A DNA stretch of 50,899 nucleotides from positions 1-50,899 of the forward strand of contig CAKPVL010000005.1 in NCBI GenBank assembly GCA_934193545.1. The letters are read 5' to 3'. Shown here piece after piece: positions 36,441 through 46,739 of this stretch; positions within the stretch are counted from its first letter, which is position 1, and each line of letters starts with the position of its first letter. A model generated the notes under the pieces. That model did no database searches, had not been told where the DNA came from, and was given only the letters and a program-made list of their open reading frames with translations. This stretch comes from an uncultured Granulicatella sp. (GTDB taxonomy: Bacteria > Bacillota > Bacilli > Lactobacillales > Aerococcaceae). Made by a program: the position numbers and the translations under genes.

Positions 36441-37304
36441 TTATTCTTCAATCAGATGGATAAATCCTTCTTCTTGTGTAATTCGTTTTGCTTTTAATAA
36501 ATTACCAATGGCACGTTTGAATTGCCCTTTACTAATTCCAAAAATCTCTTTAATTGTTTTTGGATCTGTTTTATCCCAATAAGGAAGTGTACGGGTTGGA
36601 CGATTCTTCAACATCGCCACAATCATCTCTGCGTCGTCTCCAATGGCCTCGTGAGCACGTGGACGCATTGATACATTCAGTACCCCGTCAGGACGAAGAC
36701 CAATCACACGAACGGTAATCTCTTCACCAAGCGTTGGTTCATATAAACGTTCTGAAGGATGCAAGAATAACTTATACCCTTCTGGTGTGAAAATCGTTGT
36801 CCCCACAAGTTTTACTTGTGTCACTGTTCCTGTTAAATCTTTATTCAATAATCCTTTATGACCACGAACAACTTTTTCATTTAATGCTTGACCGTCTCCC
36901 ATCGTTGCCCATGTGCGGTCCTTTTTATCTTTAATTAAAGTGACATATAAACGATTATTTTTCTTTGGCCATAACTCTTTCATACTTGGAAGTTCATCCA
37001 ATGAAACTACCATATCTTTATCTTCTAAACCAATATCCACGAATACGCCTAAGTCTTTTCTGACTTGTGTCACGCTTGCCCATCCATAACTTTCATTTGT
37101 TACTTCAGGAATGCGGAGCGTAAAGACTTTTTTACGCGAAGAATTCTCATATAAGAATCCCGTTACTACATCACCAATCTTTAGTGATTCGGTAGCATCG
37201 TCTTTTTTTAGACGGAATGTTTCTCCACTCTTTTGAACGAAAAAGTACTTTTCATTTTCATCCGTGATAATGGCTTGAACAACGGTCGATAATTCACTTG
37301 TCAT
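36441..37304 (-). CDS. cvfB: CvfB-family S1 RNA-binding protein
   Basis: A 287-residue protein with tandem S1-like OB domains (about 1-65, 70-135 and 150-215) and a C-terminal winged helix (225-285, IKEIFGISKGQFKRAIGNLLKA). This is the architecture of CvfB/YitL, which in Staphylococcus aureus binds RNA and influences virulence-gene expression. AAGGAGG precedes the ATG. It is probably the first gene of the long cvfB-fur-xerD-deoB-punA-ribT-scpA-scpB-rluB run, since all spacings are short and no terminator is seen before rluB. Confidence 0.92.
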   Translation of the reverse strand: MTSELSTVVQAIITDENEKYFFVQKSGETFRLKKDDATESLKIGDVVTGFLYENSSRKKVFTLRIPEVTNESYGWASVTQVRKDLGVFVDIGLEDKDMVVSLDELPSMKELWPKKNNRLYVTLIKDKKDRTWATMGDGQALNEKVVRGHKGLLNKDLTGTVTQVKLVGTTIFTPEGYKLFLHPSERLYEPTLGEEITVRVIGLRPDGVLNVSMRPRAHEAIGDDAEMIVAMLKNRPTRTLPYWDKTDPKTIKEIFGISKGQFKRAIGNLLKAKRITQEEGFIHLIEE

Positions 37305-37336
37305 AACAAACCTCCTTCTTCTACATTTGTCCTTTT

Positions 37337-37366
37337 ATTTTACCACAAAATAGGGCTTACAGTCAT
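37337..37366 (-). promoter_or_regulatory. cvfB operon promoter
   Basis: Minus strand ATGACT (37361-37366), 18-bp spacer and TAAAAT (37337-37342) with a TGG extension, about 35 bp before the cvfB ATG. Confidence 0.6.
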
Positions 37367-37424
37367 TTATATCCTTGTATTTCTAACGATTTCTCTATAT
37401 TTTATCAAATGGTTCCATATAACA

Positions 37425-37465
37425 AAAAAGCTTGAACAACTTTTTACGGTTTGTTCAAGCTTTTT
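37425..37465 (-). terminator. Terminator of pfkA-pyk
   Basis: AAAAAGCTTGAACAA pairs perfectly with TTGTTCAAGCTTTTT around an 11-nt loop; the stem itself supplies U-runs in both directions. Confidence 0.9.
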
Positions 37466-37482
37466 ATTATGATTTAAATGAA

Positions 37483-38901
37483 TTATACGCGAGCAACTTT
37501 CATCATGTTTGTTGTTCCTTTAATTCCTAAAGGTACACCAGCAGTGATGATGACTAAATCGCCTTCTTGAGCATTGTGATTTTCACGAACAGCTTGCATA
37601 CAGATTTCGAACATTTCATCTGTAGAATGTGCGCGTTCAACGATAACTGGTTTAACACCCCAGATTAATGCCAATGCACGTTGTTGACGTTCAGAAGAAG
37701 TCACACCTAAGATTGTTGCGTCAGGACGGAATTTAGAAATCATTTTTGGAGTATGTCCTGATTCAGTTGCAGCAACGATTGTTTTCACTTTTAAGTTTTT
37801 AGCTGTATGAGCTACTGAACGGCCGATTGCTTCTGCCACATCAGTTTCATCGAATGCTTTTAATTTGAATTTGTCACGTACACGAATTTCTTGTTCTGTA
37901 CGAACACAGATGTTAGCCATTGTACGAACTGCTTCAACTGGGTAATCCCCTGCTGCAGATTCACCAGATAACATAACTGCATCTGTACCATCGAAGATAG
38001 CGTTCGCTACGTCACCAACTTCCGCACGTGTTGGACGTGGGTTACGTTGCATTGAATCTAACATTTGAGTAGCAGTGATAACTGGTTTACCTAAAGTGTT
38101 ACATTTCTTGATTAACATTTTTTGAACGATTGGAACTTCTTCCGCAGCGATTTCAACACCCATGTCACCACGAGCAACCATTAAACCATCAGATAACGCT
38201 AAGATTTCGTCAATGTTGTCGATACCTTCTTGGTTTTCGATTTTTGGAATGATTTGGATGTGAGTTGCGTTATGTTCTTTTAATAAATCGCGAATTTCTT
38301 GAACGTCTGAAGCACGACGAACGAAACTTGCAGCGATAAAGTCGATATCATTTTCAATACCGAAGATAATATCTGCACGGTCTTTTTCAGTGATACCAGG
38401 TAATTTTGTTTTAACGCCAGGAACGTTAATTCCTTTTTTGTTTTTAACAACACCACTGTTGTTTACTACGCAGACGATTTCTCCATTTGCGTGGTCCACT
38501 TCAGTAACAGCTAACCCTACTAAACCATCATCTACTAAGATAATTGATCCAGGTTTAACATCGTTAATTAATTCTGGGTAAGTGATAGAGAATTTTTCTT
38601 TAGTTCCTAACACTTCAGTCATTGAAATACGAACAACGTCTCCAGTGTGGAATTCAATCGCACCATTTTCCATATCATGAGTACGGATTTCTGGTCCTTT
38701 AGTATCTAAAAGAATCGCGATAACGCGGCCTGTTTCTTTACGGATTTTTTTGATTGTGTTGATACGTGCTAAATGTTCTTCATGGTCACCATGAGAGAAG
38801 TTTAAACGCGCAACGTTCATTCCTGCTTCTGCTAAAGCTGCTAATTTTTCTGGCGCTTCACTAGCAGGTCCAATAGTACATACGATTTTAGTTCTTTTCA
38901 T
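37483..38901 (-). CDS. pyk: Pyruvate kinase
   Basis: Final ATP-forming step of glycolysis, phosphoenolpyruvate to pyruvate. [14 protein letters not shown] at the N-terminus, [20 protein letters not shown] with the catalytic lysine (about 219) and [14 protein letters not shown] are signatures. 472 residues corresponds to the three-domain form without the extra C-terminal PEP-utiliser-like domain of Bacillus. AAAGGAG precedes the ATG, 25 bp after pfkA. Confidence 0.98.
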   Translation of the reverse strand: MKRTKIVCTIGPASEAPEKLAALAEAGMNVARLNFSHGDHEEHLARINTIKKIRKETGRVIAILLDTKGPEIRTHDMENGAIEFHTGDVVRISMTEVLGTKEKFSITYPELINDVKPGSIILVDDGLVGLAVTEVDHANGEIVCVVNNSGVVKNKKGINVPGVKTKLPGITEKDRADIIFGIENDIDFIAASFVRRASDVQEIRDLLKEHNATHIQIIPKIENQEGIDNIDEILALSDGLMVARGDMGVEIAAEEVPIVQKMLIKKCNTLGKPVITATQMLDSMQRNPRPTRAEVGDVANAIFDGTDAVMLSGESAAGDYPVEAVRTMANICVRTEQEIRVRDKFKLKAFDETDVAEAIGRSVAHTAKNLKVKTIVAATESGHTPKMISKFRPDATILGVTSSERQQRALALIWGVKPVIVERAHSTDEMFEICMQAVRENHNAQEGDLVIITAGVPLGIKGTTNMMKVARV

Positions 38902-38926
38902 TTTTTCTTGACTCCTTTAGTTTGTT

Positions 38927-39898
<972 letters not shown>

Positions 39899-39943
39899 TC
39901 ACCTCTTAGATTTATTTTTACTGGAACAAGCCCATTTGTTCTC

Positions 39944-39972
39944 ATTTTATCACTTTTTTAAACAAATGTCTT
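39944..39972 (-). promoter_or_regulatory. Probable pfkA-pyk promoter
   Basis: Minus strand AAGACA (39967-39972), 17-bp spacer, TAAAAT (39944-39949), in the 98-bp gap after dnaE. No cre match was found here. Confidence 0.55.
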
Positions 39973-39990
39973 TCATTTTCATAAACTTTT

Positions 39991-42900
39991 TCAATTTACA
40001 ATTTTTATACATTCTTTATCTAAAATGTCAATAAGACTAGGGATTAGCTTCGACTCAAGGTTTACACCGTTTGCAAAAGAATTCTTTACAAGCGTTTTAC
40101 TATTCACGAGGAATAATTCAACAGGTGTCACCCCTTTATATTTAGTGACGAGCTGCTTAATTTCTGCATAGACTTCTGGAGTATGTTTCTCCGGACGAAT
40201 CGCAATTTTCAATATCTTGGCAGAATCTTCAAGTAGTTTTTCTGCAAAACTCATCGGATACATACGGTTTAATTGCAATTGCCACTGTCCCTTTTGCCCT
40301 CTTTTTACACGACCTTCCGCAAGAACCATCGTGTTTTGTTGAAGGTGTTGATAGACTTCGGCCAGCGTAGACGGAAACACGACAACATCCATCATTCCAG
40401 ATGCATCTTGAAGTGTGACATACGCCATCTGCTCTCCTTTACGAGTCGAGATTTTGCGAATGTCCACAATCATCCCTACAAATCGCATATACCCTTCTTC
40501 AAAAACGGTTTGAATCGGAGTAATCCATCCACTCTTAACAAGTGGGTCGTATTTTGAGGAAGGATGAGGAGAAACTGAAAATCCAAGGACTTCAATTTCT
40601 TCTTCAATTCGTTGCAGGAGTGGTTCTTCTTCCACATGAGTGAACGCCACTTCTAAGTCATCTTCTAGCGATAAATTCAAACCGTGGAACTTCACACTCT
40701 TCGCTACAGCATCCACATTTGCCTTCAGCGTTGCCCTTGTTTCACCAAACTCATCAAAAGCCCCTGCATTAATTAACGCGAGTAATAGCGGTTCTTTCGT
40801 ATATTGAGCGCCCATTCGGTAAGCAAAGTCTTGGAAACCTTTGAACGGTCCATACTCATAACGGTTCTTCACGATACTTTCCACAAAATCTCGACGAATC
40901 CCCTTAATGTTATTGAGTCCGACAATAACGCCACTATCGTCTGCCACAAAGTCTGCATAACTACGATTAATACTTGGTGGCAAAATCTTAATTCCTAACT
41001 GGCGTGCTTCAACAAGATAGTCTTGCAACTTCGCTGACTTCGCGCTCGCGTTTTGGAATAATGCGGTAAAGAATGCTGTTGGATAATTTGCTTTTAAGTA
41101 AGCTAATTGATAAGACAACATCGCGTAAGCCACCGCGTGTGATTTGTTAAATCCATAGTTGGCAAACTTTTCGATATAGTCATAGACCGTCTCGGCATCT
41201 TCTTTTTTGTACCCTTTTGAAAGTGCTCCGTGCACAAATTTTTCTTTTTGTGCAGCAATCGCATCACTATTTTTCTTCCCAATCGCACGACGTAAAATAT
41301 CGGCTTCTCCTAGAGTAAAGCCTGCCATTTCACTAGCCGCCTGCATAACTTGTTCTTGGTAAACCAAGATACCGTATGTCGGTTCAAGAATCTTTTGCAG
41401 CGACGTGTGAGGATACTGAACAATTTCCGTTCCCTTTTTACGATTAATAAAGTGCGGAATTTGTTCCATTGGACCTGGACGATAAAGTGCAAGAACTGCT
41501 ACTAAATCTTCGAACGCTGTTGGTTGCATATCCTTCAAGACACGACGAATTCCGTCTGACTCAAATTGGAAAATCCCGTTCGTTTGTGCCTTCTGGAAAA
41601 GTTCAAATGTACGCGCATCGTCTAAAGGAATCTTCGTAATATCAATTGCTTTTTTCGTAATCTTTTGTGTTTGTTGAATCGCCTTATGAAGCAATGTCAG
41701 GTTGCTTAACCCCAGTAAGTCCATCTTAAGAAGACCCACTTTTTCAACAGCCTGCATCGCATATTGAGTAAGCATCCAATCGGCTTCTTGAAGTGACGCT
41801 GAATACCCTTTGTCTCGTTTCATTAAAGGAACGGTCTTCGTCAACGCATCTTGCGATAACACGACTCCGGCCGCATGGACAGATGAATGACGCGGAAGAC
41901 CTTCAAGCGCTTTTGCCACTTGATAGAGCTTGCGATTACGTTCGCTACTTTCCACATGTTCTCTAAACGCCTTATTTTCTTTATAAGTCTGCTCTAGCGT
42001 CACTTTCCCTTGAGCGATATTGTTTGAAAACTTCTGAACCGTAATGATGTTTTCGCCAAAGACTTTACATACATCACGAATCACTTGCTTCGCCCCGAGC
42101 GTACCAAACGTTACAATTTGCGCTACATTTTGATTGCCATATTTTGACACAATATAAGCTAAAATATCTTCACGCTTATCATCCGGGAAATCCAAGTCGA
42201 TATCGGGCATCGTATAGCGTTCACGGTTTAAGAAACGCTCAAATAGCAAGTTATAACGAATCGGATCAACGCCTGTAATATGCAAGAGGTACGCAACAAG
42301 AGATCCTGCCGCAGAACCACGACCTGCCCCTGTTTGAATGCCTTGTTCTCGCGCATGACGCATAATATCCCAAACGATTAAGAAGTAATCATCAAATCCC
42401 ATTTCATGAATAACAGCTAATTCTTCTTTAAGGCGATTTACATAAACAGGTGTCGTTACTCCCATCTCAAGCATCGCGGCTTCACATAGTTCATAAAGGA
42501 ACTGTGCACTCGTCTTTCCACCTGGCACTGGGAATTTAGGAAGCATCGTATCTCTTAGAGGAATTTCCACCACTAAGTCCTTTGTAAATTGTTCTAAGTT
42601 AGAAAGAAGGACTCCACCTACTGCTGCTTGGAACACCTTCGTCATCGAAGTCGCTTCCGGTAAGGATTCGCTTCCTGTCGCATCTTCTTGTGTAAACGAA
42701 AGAGTTTCCCCTAATCGAATCGCTTGTAACACTTTCCATGGGAAATAATCAGTTGTATTTAAGTAACGTGAGACGCTAAAGGAAACTGGAATGACACCAG
42801 CAGCTTCAATCCCTTCACGCATCGTGTCGAACTCACCGCGTTCAACCATTTCACGAGTAATCCCTACGGCAATCTCAATACCATCATACTCTTCCTTCAC

Positions 42901-43344
42901 AGCTCCCAGAACTGCTTCGAGTCTGCCCTTAGAATGCGCCGCAACCCACTCACTGTCCATTGGAGGAAGAACAATTTTCACGTCTTCGCTATGAGTGGCA
43001 ATCCACTCCGTCATTTCCTTTGTCCAAGTAAGTCCTTGTTGATAAAGGGTTGAAAGTTTCAGGAGGGATTCGTACCCCTTCGCGCCTTTTGCGTAGACAA
43101 CAAGCATTTCTTTTTTAGAAGCATCACTCTTCCATGCAACCTCGAATGTACATCCTAGAATCGGTTGAATTCCATTTTGAATACAGCGCTCATAAAACTC
43201 CACTGCGCCGTGCAGCACGCCATCATCTGTTAGGGCCAATTGTTTATAACCTAATAATTTTCCAGTCTCTACATACTCATTTAAACGAATCGTACTCTTG
43301 AGTAATGAATAGCTACTGAATACTTGTAAAGTTGTAAATGGCAT
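39991..43344 (-). CDS. dnaE: DNA polymerase III alpha subunit, DnaE type
   Basis: A C-family replicative polymerase; in Firmicutes DnaE extends primers before handing over to PolC. Order: PHP domain (1-200), palm/thumb with GAGRGSAAGSL and the catalytic aspartates in MPDIDLDFPDD (around 380), fingers, tandem HhH, and an OB domain (about 960-1040, FVGMIVDIRKISTRKGE). 1117 residues is normal for Gram-positive DnaE. The PHP metal motif is degenerate (QVFSSYSLL lacks the usual HxH), so PHP proofreading is unlikely. AGGAGG precedes the ATG. Confidence 0.97.
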   Translation of the reverse strand: MPFTTLQVFSSYSLLKSTIRLNEYVETGKLLGYKQLALTDDGVLHGAVEFYERCIQNGIQPILGCTFEVAWKSDASKKEMLVVYAKGAKGYESLLKLSTLYQQGLTWTKEMTEWIATHSEDVKIVLPPMDSEWVAAHSKGRLEAVLGAVKEEYDGIEIAVGITREMVERGEFDTMREGIEAAGVIPVSFSVSRYLNTTDYFPWKVLQAIRLGETLSFTQEDATGSESLPEATSMTKVFQAAVGGVLLSNLEQFTKDLVVEIPLRDTMLPKFPVPGGKTSAQFLYELCEAAMLEMGVTTPVYVNRLKEELAVIHEMGFDDYFLIVWDIMRHAREQGIQTGAGRGSAAGSLVAYLLHITGVDPIRYNLLFERFLNRERYTMPDIDLDFPDDKREDILAYIVSKYGNQNVAQIVTFGTLGAKQVIRDVCKVFGENIITVQKFSNNIAQGKVTLEQTYKENKAFREHVESSERNRKLYQVAKALEGLPRHSSVHAAGVVLSQDALTKTVPLMKRDKGYSASLQEADWMLTQYAMQAVEKVGLLKMDLLGLSNLTLLHKAIQQTQKITKKAIDITKIPLDDARTFELFQKAQTNGIFQFESDGIRRVLKDMQPTAFEDLVAVLALYRPGPMEQIPHFINRKKGTEIVQYPHTSLQKILEPTYGILVYQEQVMQAASEMAGFTLGEADILRRAIGKKNSDAIAAQKEKFVHGALSKGYKKEDAETVYDYIEKFANYGFNKSHAVAYAMLSYQLAYLKANYPTAFFTALFQNASAKSAKLQDYLVEARQLGIKILPPSINRSYADFVADDSGVIVGLNNIKGIRRDFVESIVKNRYEYGPFKGFQDFAYRMGAQYTKEPLLLALINAGAFDEFGETRATLKANVDAVAKSVKFHGLNLSLEDDLEVAFTHVEEEPLLQRIEEEIEVLGFSVSPHPSSKYDPLVKSGWITPIQTVFEEGYMRFVGMIVDIRKISTRKGEQMAYVTLQDASGMMDVVVFPSTLAEVYQHLQQNTMVLAEGRVKRGQKGQWQLQLNRMYPMSFAEKLLEDSAKILKIAIRPEKHTPEVYAEIKQLVTKYKGVTPVELFLVNSKTLVKNSFANGVNLESKLIPSLIDILDKECIKIVN

Positions 43345-43373
43345 AGGGTTCCTCCTCTCGTATTAGTCGTCTT

Positions 43374-43382
43374 ATTATAGCA
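43374..43382 (-). promoter_or_regulatory. dnaE promoter, extended -10
   Basis: Minus strand TGCTATAAT, about 30 bp upstream of the dnaE ATG; the -35 is weak. It is divergent from the yjzD-like promoter 50 bp away. Confidence 0.65.
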
Positions 43383-43430
43383 TATCTTCCCCATTCGCGC
43401 TCCCTTTTGGAAAGTTTTTCGGCCCATCTA

Positions 43431-43460
43431 TTGTCAAAAGAATCTTGCTTGTACTATAAT
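43431..43460 (+). promoter_or_regulatory. Promoter of the yjzD-like gene
   Basis: TTGTCA (43431-43436), 18-bp spacer, perfect TATAAT (43455-43460); the predicted start point is about 17 nt before the GTG start. Confidence 0.75.
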
Positions 43461-43483
43461 GGGAAATGAAAGAAGGGTTGTCC

Positions 43484-43666
43484 GTGAAATATATTGTTAC
43501 CATCATATGGGGATTGATACTTAGCCAAGTTACTTATTATTTAGGAAGTGCACTCTCTCAAACACCTTACAACGTACAAAGCGCCGTAATCGTAGGAGTG
43601 CTCGTAACCGCAGCTATCTTTATCATCCAACACGTGTTTATGAAATCAAAAGAAAACAGAAGTTAA
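43484..43666 (+). CDS. yjzD: Small two-helix membrane protein, YjzD-like (DUF2929)
   Basis: A 60-residue protein with two membrane segments (about 4-22 and 34-53): KYIVTIIWGLILSQVTYYL, then SAVIVGVLVTAAIFIIQHV, and a basic tail. The pattern I-W-x3-L-x-Q-V-x-Y-x-L and the glycine in the second helix match B. subtilis YjzD/DUF2929. I choose the GTG at 43484, with AAGGG 7-8 nt upstream, rather than an ATG 18 bp earlier that overlaps it. The function of the family is unknown. The stop codon lies inside the stem of the terminator. Confidence 0.82.
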   Translation: MKYIVTIIWGLILSQVTYYLGSALSQTPYNVQSAVIVGVLVTAAIFIIQHVFMKSKENRS

Positions 43667-43692
43667 GCTTTGAACCTTAACTTCTGTTTTCT
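43651..43692 (+). terminator. Long perfect terminator overlapping the yjzD-like stop codon
   Basis: AGAAAACAGAAGTTAAG (43651-43667) pairs over 17 bp with CTTAACTTCTGTTTTCT (43676-43692), followed by TATTTTT. The last five codons and the stop are within the left arm. Confidence 0.9.
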
Positions 43693-43700
43693 TATTTTTA

Positions 43701-43759
43701 AGCACTCTCTAACGTTCTACTTCTTTAGCACCGTTTCGCATAAAAGCACAAAAAGACCG
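43701..43759 (-). repeat. Imperfect direct repeat, unit A (degenerate relative of the structured element)
   Basis: From AGCACTC to GACCG this block aligns with 43812-43874 over its whole length, ending in the shared string GCACAAAAAGACCG. Beyond it, GACCGAGG...CACGGTC (43755-43780) makes a small hairpin followed on the minus strand by U5. It looks like unit B without the large insert. Confidence 0.7.
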
Positions 43760-43811
43760 AGGACAAATCTCAGCACGGTCCAATTCCATCGCCTGTAAAT
43801 TCACACTAGAA

Positions 43812-43874
43812 AGCACTCACTTAGAACGTCCATCTTCTTTTAGCAATGCTTCGTATAAATGCACAAAAAGACCG
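43812..43874 (-). repeat. Imperfect direct repeat, unit B (adjoins the structured element)
   Basis: Aligns with unit A (43701-43759). Shared stretches include AGCACTC, CTTCTTT, TTCG-ATAAA and GCACAAAAAGACCG. On the minus strand it is the sequence following the U5 tract of the large element. Confidence 0.7.
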
Positions 43875-44070
43875 TGGGCAAATGAAGAAGCATGGGGATT
43901 CTATGGTAGGAGTAATAGTGACTAGTAACCGATGCGAATTAGAACCTCTTGAAAATTTATTTTCTAGAGGTTCTTTGAGGCTCGGTAGGTGGGAGACCTT
44001 GGCTCCCACCGGTACAACTATTACCACTACCATGAAGACATCCCCATGCTTCAATATTTGACCTACGGTC
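43870..44070 (-). ncRNA. Candidate structured RNA / nested inverted-repeat element with a three-way junction
   Basis: Five nested helices are visible. P0: GACCGTGGGCAAAT (43870-43883) with 44056-44070. P1: GAAGCATGGGGAT (43887-43899) with 44040-44052, 13 perfect pairs. P2: 43903-43919 with 44017-44033, 15 of 17 pairs. Inside P2 are two arms: P3 ACCGA/TCGGT (43928/43982) carrying the long hairpin 43941-43974, and P4 GGTGGGAG/CTCCCACC (43988-44010). On the minus strand the element follows queA and ends in CGGTC plus U5, like a giant terminator. It matches no family I can name; T-box, tRNA and riboswitch motifs are not seen. Being DNA-level inverted repeats, it could also be a mobile repeat rather than a functional RNA, and the strand is inferred from the U-run. 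Confidence 0.55.
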
Positions 44071-44079
44071 AATTTCTCT

Positions 44080-45117
44080 TTATTTATGCACAAACATTGC
44101 ATCGCCAAAACTAAAGAAGCGGTAACGTTCTTCGATGGCGTGCTGATACGCTTCTAGTGTGAATTCACGTCCAAGATAAGCGCTGACAAGCATAACAAGC
44201 GTTGATTTTGGCAAGTGGAAATTCGTTACAAACGCATCCACCACACGGAACTCATACCCTGGAGAGATGAAAATATCCGTCCAACCACTCGCAGGCACCA
44301 CATGTCCATCATTGTCTCTGGCTACTGTTTCTAGTGTACGAATCGAAGTCGTACCAACGGCAATGACACGTTTACCAGCTTTTTTAGTCGCTTCAATCAT
44401 GTCTGCAGTTTCTTTTGACACATTATAATACTCTGAATGCATCTTGTGGTCTTCTAGTGAATCCACAGAAACAGGTCTAAACGTTCCAAGACCAACGTGC
44501 AATGTAACTGGAACAATATTCACGCCCTTCTCACGGATTTTTTGCATTAATTCTTCCGTAAAGTGCAATCCAGCTGTAGGTGCTGCTGCAGAACCATTTT
44601 CTTTTGCATAAACGGTTTGATAACGTTCTTTATCTTCTAAACGTTCTTTGATATATGGTGGCAATGGCATTTCACCAAGAGATTCCAACACTTCTAGGAA
44701 TACTCCTTCGTACGAAAACTCAATAATACGTCCACCCTGTTCTAATTCTTCGACAACCGTTGCTTTAAGTCTGCCATCTCCAAAAGAAACAACACTACCT
44801 ACTTTCATACGTTTGGCAGGTTTCACAAGTGTTTCCCACTTGTCGCCTTCCGTATTCGTTAATAGTAAGACTTCAATATGAGCGCCCGTTTCTTCTTTTG
44901 TTCCATAAAGACGCGCTGGAAGTACACGCGTGTTATTCACAACAAGTGTATCTCCTTCTTCTAATTCATCTAATAAATCAGAAAAATGTTTATCTTCAAT
45001 GCTATGTGTTGTTTTATCCACCACTAATAAACGTGAAGACGTACGGTCTTTCAATGGCGTTTGAGCGATTAATTCTTCGGGTAAATCGAAGTCAAAATCT
45101 TTCGTTGTATAGTTCAT
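44080..45117 (-). CDS. queA: S-adenosylmethionine:tRNA ribosyltransferase-isomerase
   Basis: Converts preQ1 in the anticodon wobble position of tRNA to epoxyqueuosine, using the ribosyl part of [29 protein letters not shown] at the N-terminus, [17 protein letters not shown] (about 184-200), [14 protein letters not shown] [13 protein letters not shown] and [17 protein letters not shown] are signatures. 345 residues is normal. AAGGAAGG precedes the ATG, 14 bp after ruvB. The C-terminus [10 protein letters not shown] runs directly into the structured element. The usual partner tgt is not in this window. Confidence 0.97.
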   Translation of the reverse strand: MNYTTKDFDFDLPEELIAQTPLKDRTSSRLLVVDKTTHSIEDKHFSDLLDELEEGDTLVVNNTRVLPARLYGTKEETGAHIEVLLLTNTEGDKWETLVKPAKRMKVGSVVSFGDGRLKATVVEELEQGGRIIEFSYEGVFLEVLESLGEMPLPPYIKERLEDKERYQTVYAKENGSAAAPTAGLHFTEELMQKIREKGVNIVPVTLHVGLGTFRPVSVDSLEDHKMHSEYYNVSKETADMIEATKKAGKRVIAVGTTSIRTLETVARDNDGHVVPASGWTDIFISPGYEFRVVDAFVTNFHLPKSTLVMLVSAYLGREFTLEAYQHAIEERYRFFSFGDAMFVHK

Positions 45118-45131
45118 TTCTATTTCCTTCC

Positions 45132-46139
45132 TTACGACATGGGATATAAGCGTCCTAAGTGAGCATATCCTTCTGGCGTCACCACACGACCGCGTGATGT
45201 CCGTTTTAAAAATCCAATTTGTAATAAATATGGTTCATACATATCTTCGATAGTTTCGGCGTCTTCTGAAATATTCGCCGCAATGGCTCCAAGTCCAACT
45301 GGGCCACCATCATATAAATCAATCATTGCTGTCAATAATTTACGGTCGATATGGTCTAAGCCTTTAGCGTCTACTCGCAACACTTTTAGGGCTTGCTGCG
45401 TAATTTCTTTTGAAATCATGCCTTCTTCGTATACTTGAGAAAAATCTCGTACACGCTTCAAGAGACGGTTCGCAATACGCGGTGTTCCACGAGAACGAAG
45501 CGCAATCTCAAGAGCGGCTTCCTCTTTAATTTCACTATCAAAAACATTAGCACTACGTTTTACAATCTCAGCTAGAGATGCCTCATCGTAATACTCCATA
45601 TGTTCCACAATTCCGAAACGGTCACGAAGCGGTGCAGAAAGTGCACCTGCACGAGTCGTCGCACCAATCAAAGTAAACGGCGGCAATGGGAAATGCACCG
45701 GATGCGCTGTTGGCCCTTGTCCGACCACAATATCCACGAAGAAATCTTCCATCGCTGAATACAGCATCTCTTCCACAACTCGTGGTAAACGGTGAATCTC
45801 GTCGATAAATAAGACATCCCCTGCTTGTAAGTCATTTAAGAGCGCCACTAAGTCTCCTGGACGTTCAATGGCTGGTCCACTTGTCGTCTTAATGCCGACT
45901 TCTAATTCATTCGCAATGACCATCGCAAGTGTCGTCTTCCCAAGTCCTGGAGGTCCGTATAGTAACACGTGATCCAAGGCTTCAGAACGACTGCGGGCCG
46001 CTTGAATATAGACGGCAAGCTCTTCTTTTACTTTTTGTTGACCGATATACTGTTGCAACGTCTGTGGGCGCAGTGATAATTCGGCTTGTACTTCCCCTTC
46101 GTCAAGCGGGTTTCCGTCAATAAAACGTTCTTCCTCCAC
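45132..46139 (-). CDS. ruvB: Holliday junction branch-migration ATPase RuvB
   Basis: The hexameric AAA+ motor that drives branch migration with RuvA. Walker [10 protein letters not shown] at 62-70, Walker [11 protein letters not shown] near 110-119, sensor 1 [19 protein letters not shown], and a C-terminal winged helix (about 255-330, [17 protein letters not shown]). 335 residues is normal. The start is GTG with GGAGG upstream, 12 bp after ruvA. Confidence 0.98.
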   Translation of the reverse strand: MEEERFIDGNPLDEGEVQAELSLRPQTLQQYIGQQKVKEELAVYIQAARSRSEALDHVLLYGPPGLGKTTLAMVIANELEVGIKTTSGPAIERPGDLVALLNDLQAGDVLFIDEIHRLPRVVEEMLYSAMEDFFVDIVVGQGPTAHPVHFPLPPFTLIGATTRAGALSAPLRDRFGIVEHMEYYDEASLAEIVKRSANVFDSEIKEEAALEIALRSRGTPRIANRLLKRVRDFSQVYEEGMISKEITQQALKVLRVDAKGLDHIDRKLLTAMIDLYDGGPVGLGAIAANISEDAETIEDMYEPYLLQIGFLKRTSRGRVVTPEGYAHLGRLYPMS

Positions 46140-46151
46140 GATAATCCTCCA

Positions 46152-46739
46152 TTATTTCATTAATAGTTTAAAGGCTACTTTTAATGCCTCTTGCGTCGTA
46201 CTTGGAGCAGCTGCTTCCAGCGACTTCCAAATCTTCGTAATTTCCTTTGCAGAATAGCCAAGGCCCAGTAAGGCTTCTTTTGCTTCTTCCAGTGTTGCTT
46301 GGTTTGTTGAAACAACTACTTTCGTCGTTTCTTCAGGGACAGCTTCAAACTTCCCTTTCAAGTCCAAAATAATTTGTTGTGCTGTTTTCTTCCCAACGCC
46401 TGGGAATTTCGTTAAATAAGTGACATTGCCACTTTCTACAGCGTTCACGAATCCTTCTGTATCGTCATTGGCTAAAATACTCATCGCACTCTTTGGCCCG
46501 ATACCAGAAACGCTAATTAAACGTTGGAATAATTCTCGCTCTTCGCTTGAGATAAATCCGTATAAGGTAATTGAATCTTCACGAACGACTTGTTGCACTA
46601 ATACTTTAATTTGTTTCTTTAGAGAATCTTGTAGGCGGTATGGGTTGGCAAAGACCACTTGATACCCTACGCCATGCACATCTACAACAATGGCTGTTGG
46701 TAAGATATGCGCTAACTCTCCATTTAAATATTCATACAT
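46152..46739 (-). CDS. ruvA: Holliday junction DNA-binding protein RuvA
   Basis: Tetramer that holds Holliday junctions in a square-planar form and recruits RuvB. An OB-fold domain (1-63, MYEYLNGELAHILPTAIVVD), a tandem HhH domain with SVSGIGPKSAMSILA (about 72-86) and FPGVGKKTAQQIILDLKG (about 107-124), and a C-terminal RuvB-binding domain (150-195). AAAAAGGAG precedes the ATG. First gene of ruvA-ruvB-queA, the order seen in Bacillus. Confidence 0.97.
   Translation of the reverse strand: MYEYLNGELAHILPTAIVVDVHGVGYQVVFANPYRLQDSLKKQIKVLVQQVVREDSITLYGFISSEERELFQRLISVSGIGPKSAMSILANDDTEGFVNAVESGNVTYLTKFPGVGKKTAQQIILDLKGKFEAVPEETTKVVVSTNQATLEEAKEALLGLGYSAKEITKIWKSLEAAAPSTTQEALKVAFKLLMK

Larger units (their letters stand above)
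43667..44079. other. Gene-free region between the yjzD-like gene and queA
   Basis: 413 bp hold, left to right: the end of the terminator, repeat unit A, a 50-bp spacer, repeat unit B and the 201-bp nested inverted-repeat element. Two overlapping open frames on opposite strands (about 43846-44061 and 43821-44108) are by-products of the inverted repeats and have no plausible ribosome site or protein-like composition. Confidence 0.7.

Noticed and set aside
39991..43344. PolC instead of DnaE
   Set aside because: No inserted DEDD exonuclease domain, N-terminal PHP rather than OB start, and about 1117 residues, all typical of DnaE.
43870..44070. T-box leader or tRNA-like structure
   Set aside because: No T-box GGGTGG..CCGCG motif, no specifier loop, no downstream gene on that strand, and arm lengths do not fit a cloverleaf.
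43821..44108. Opposing open frames of 71 and 95 codons inside the structured element
   Set aside because: They are mirror products of the inverted repeats, have no ribosome sites, overlap queA, and their composition follows the helices rather than protein coding.
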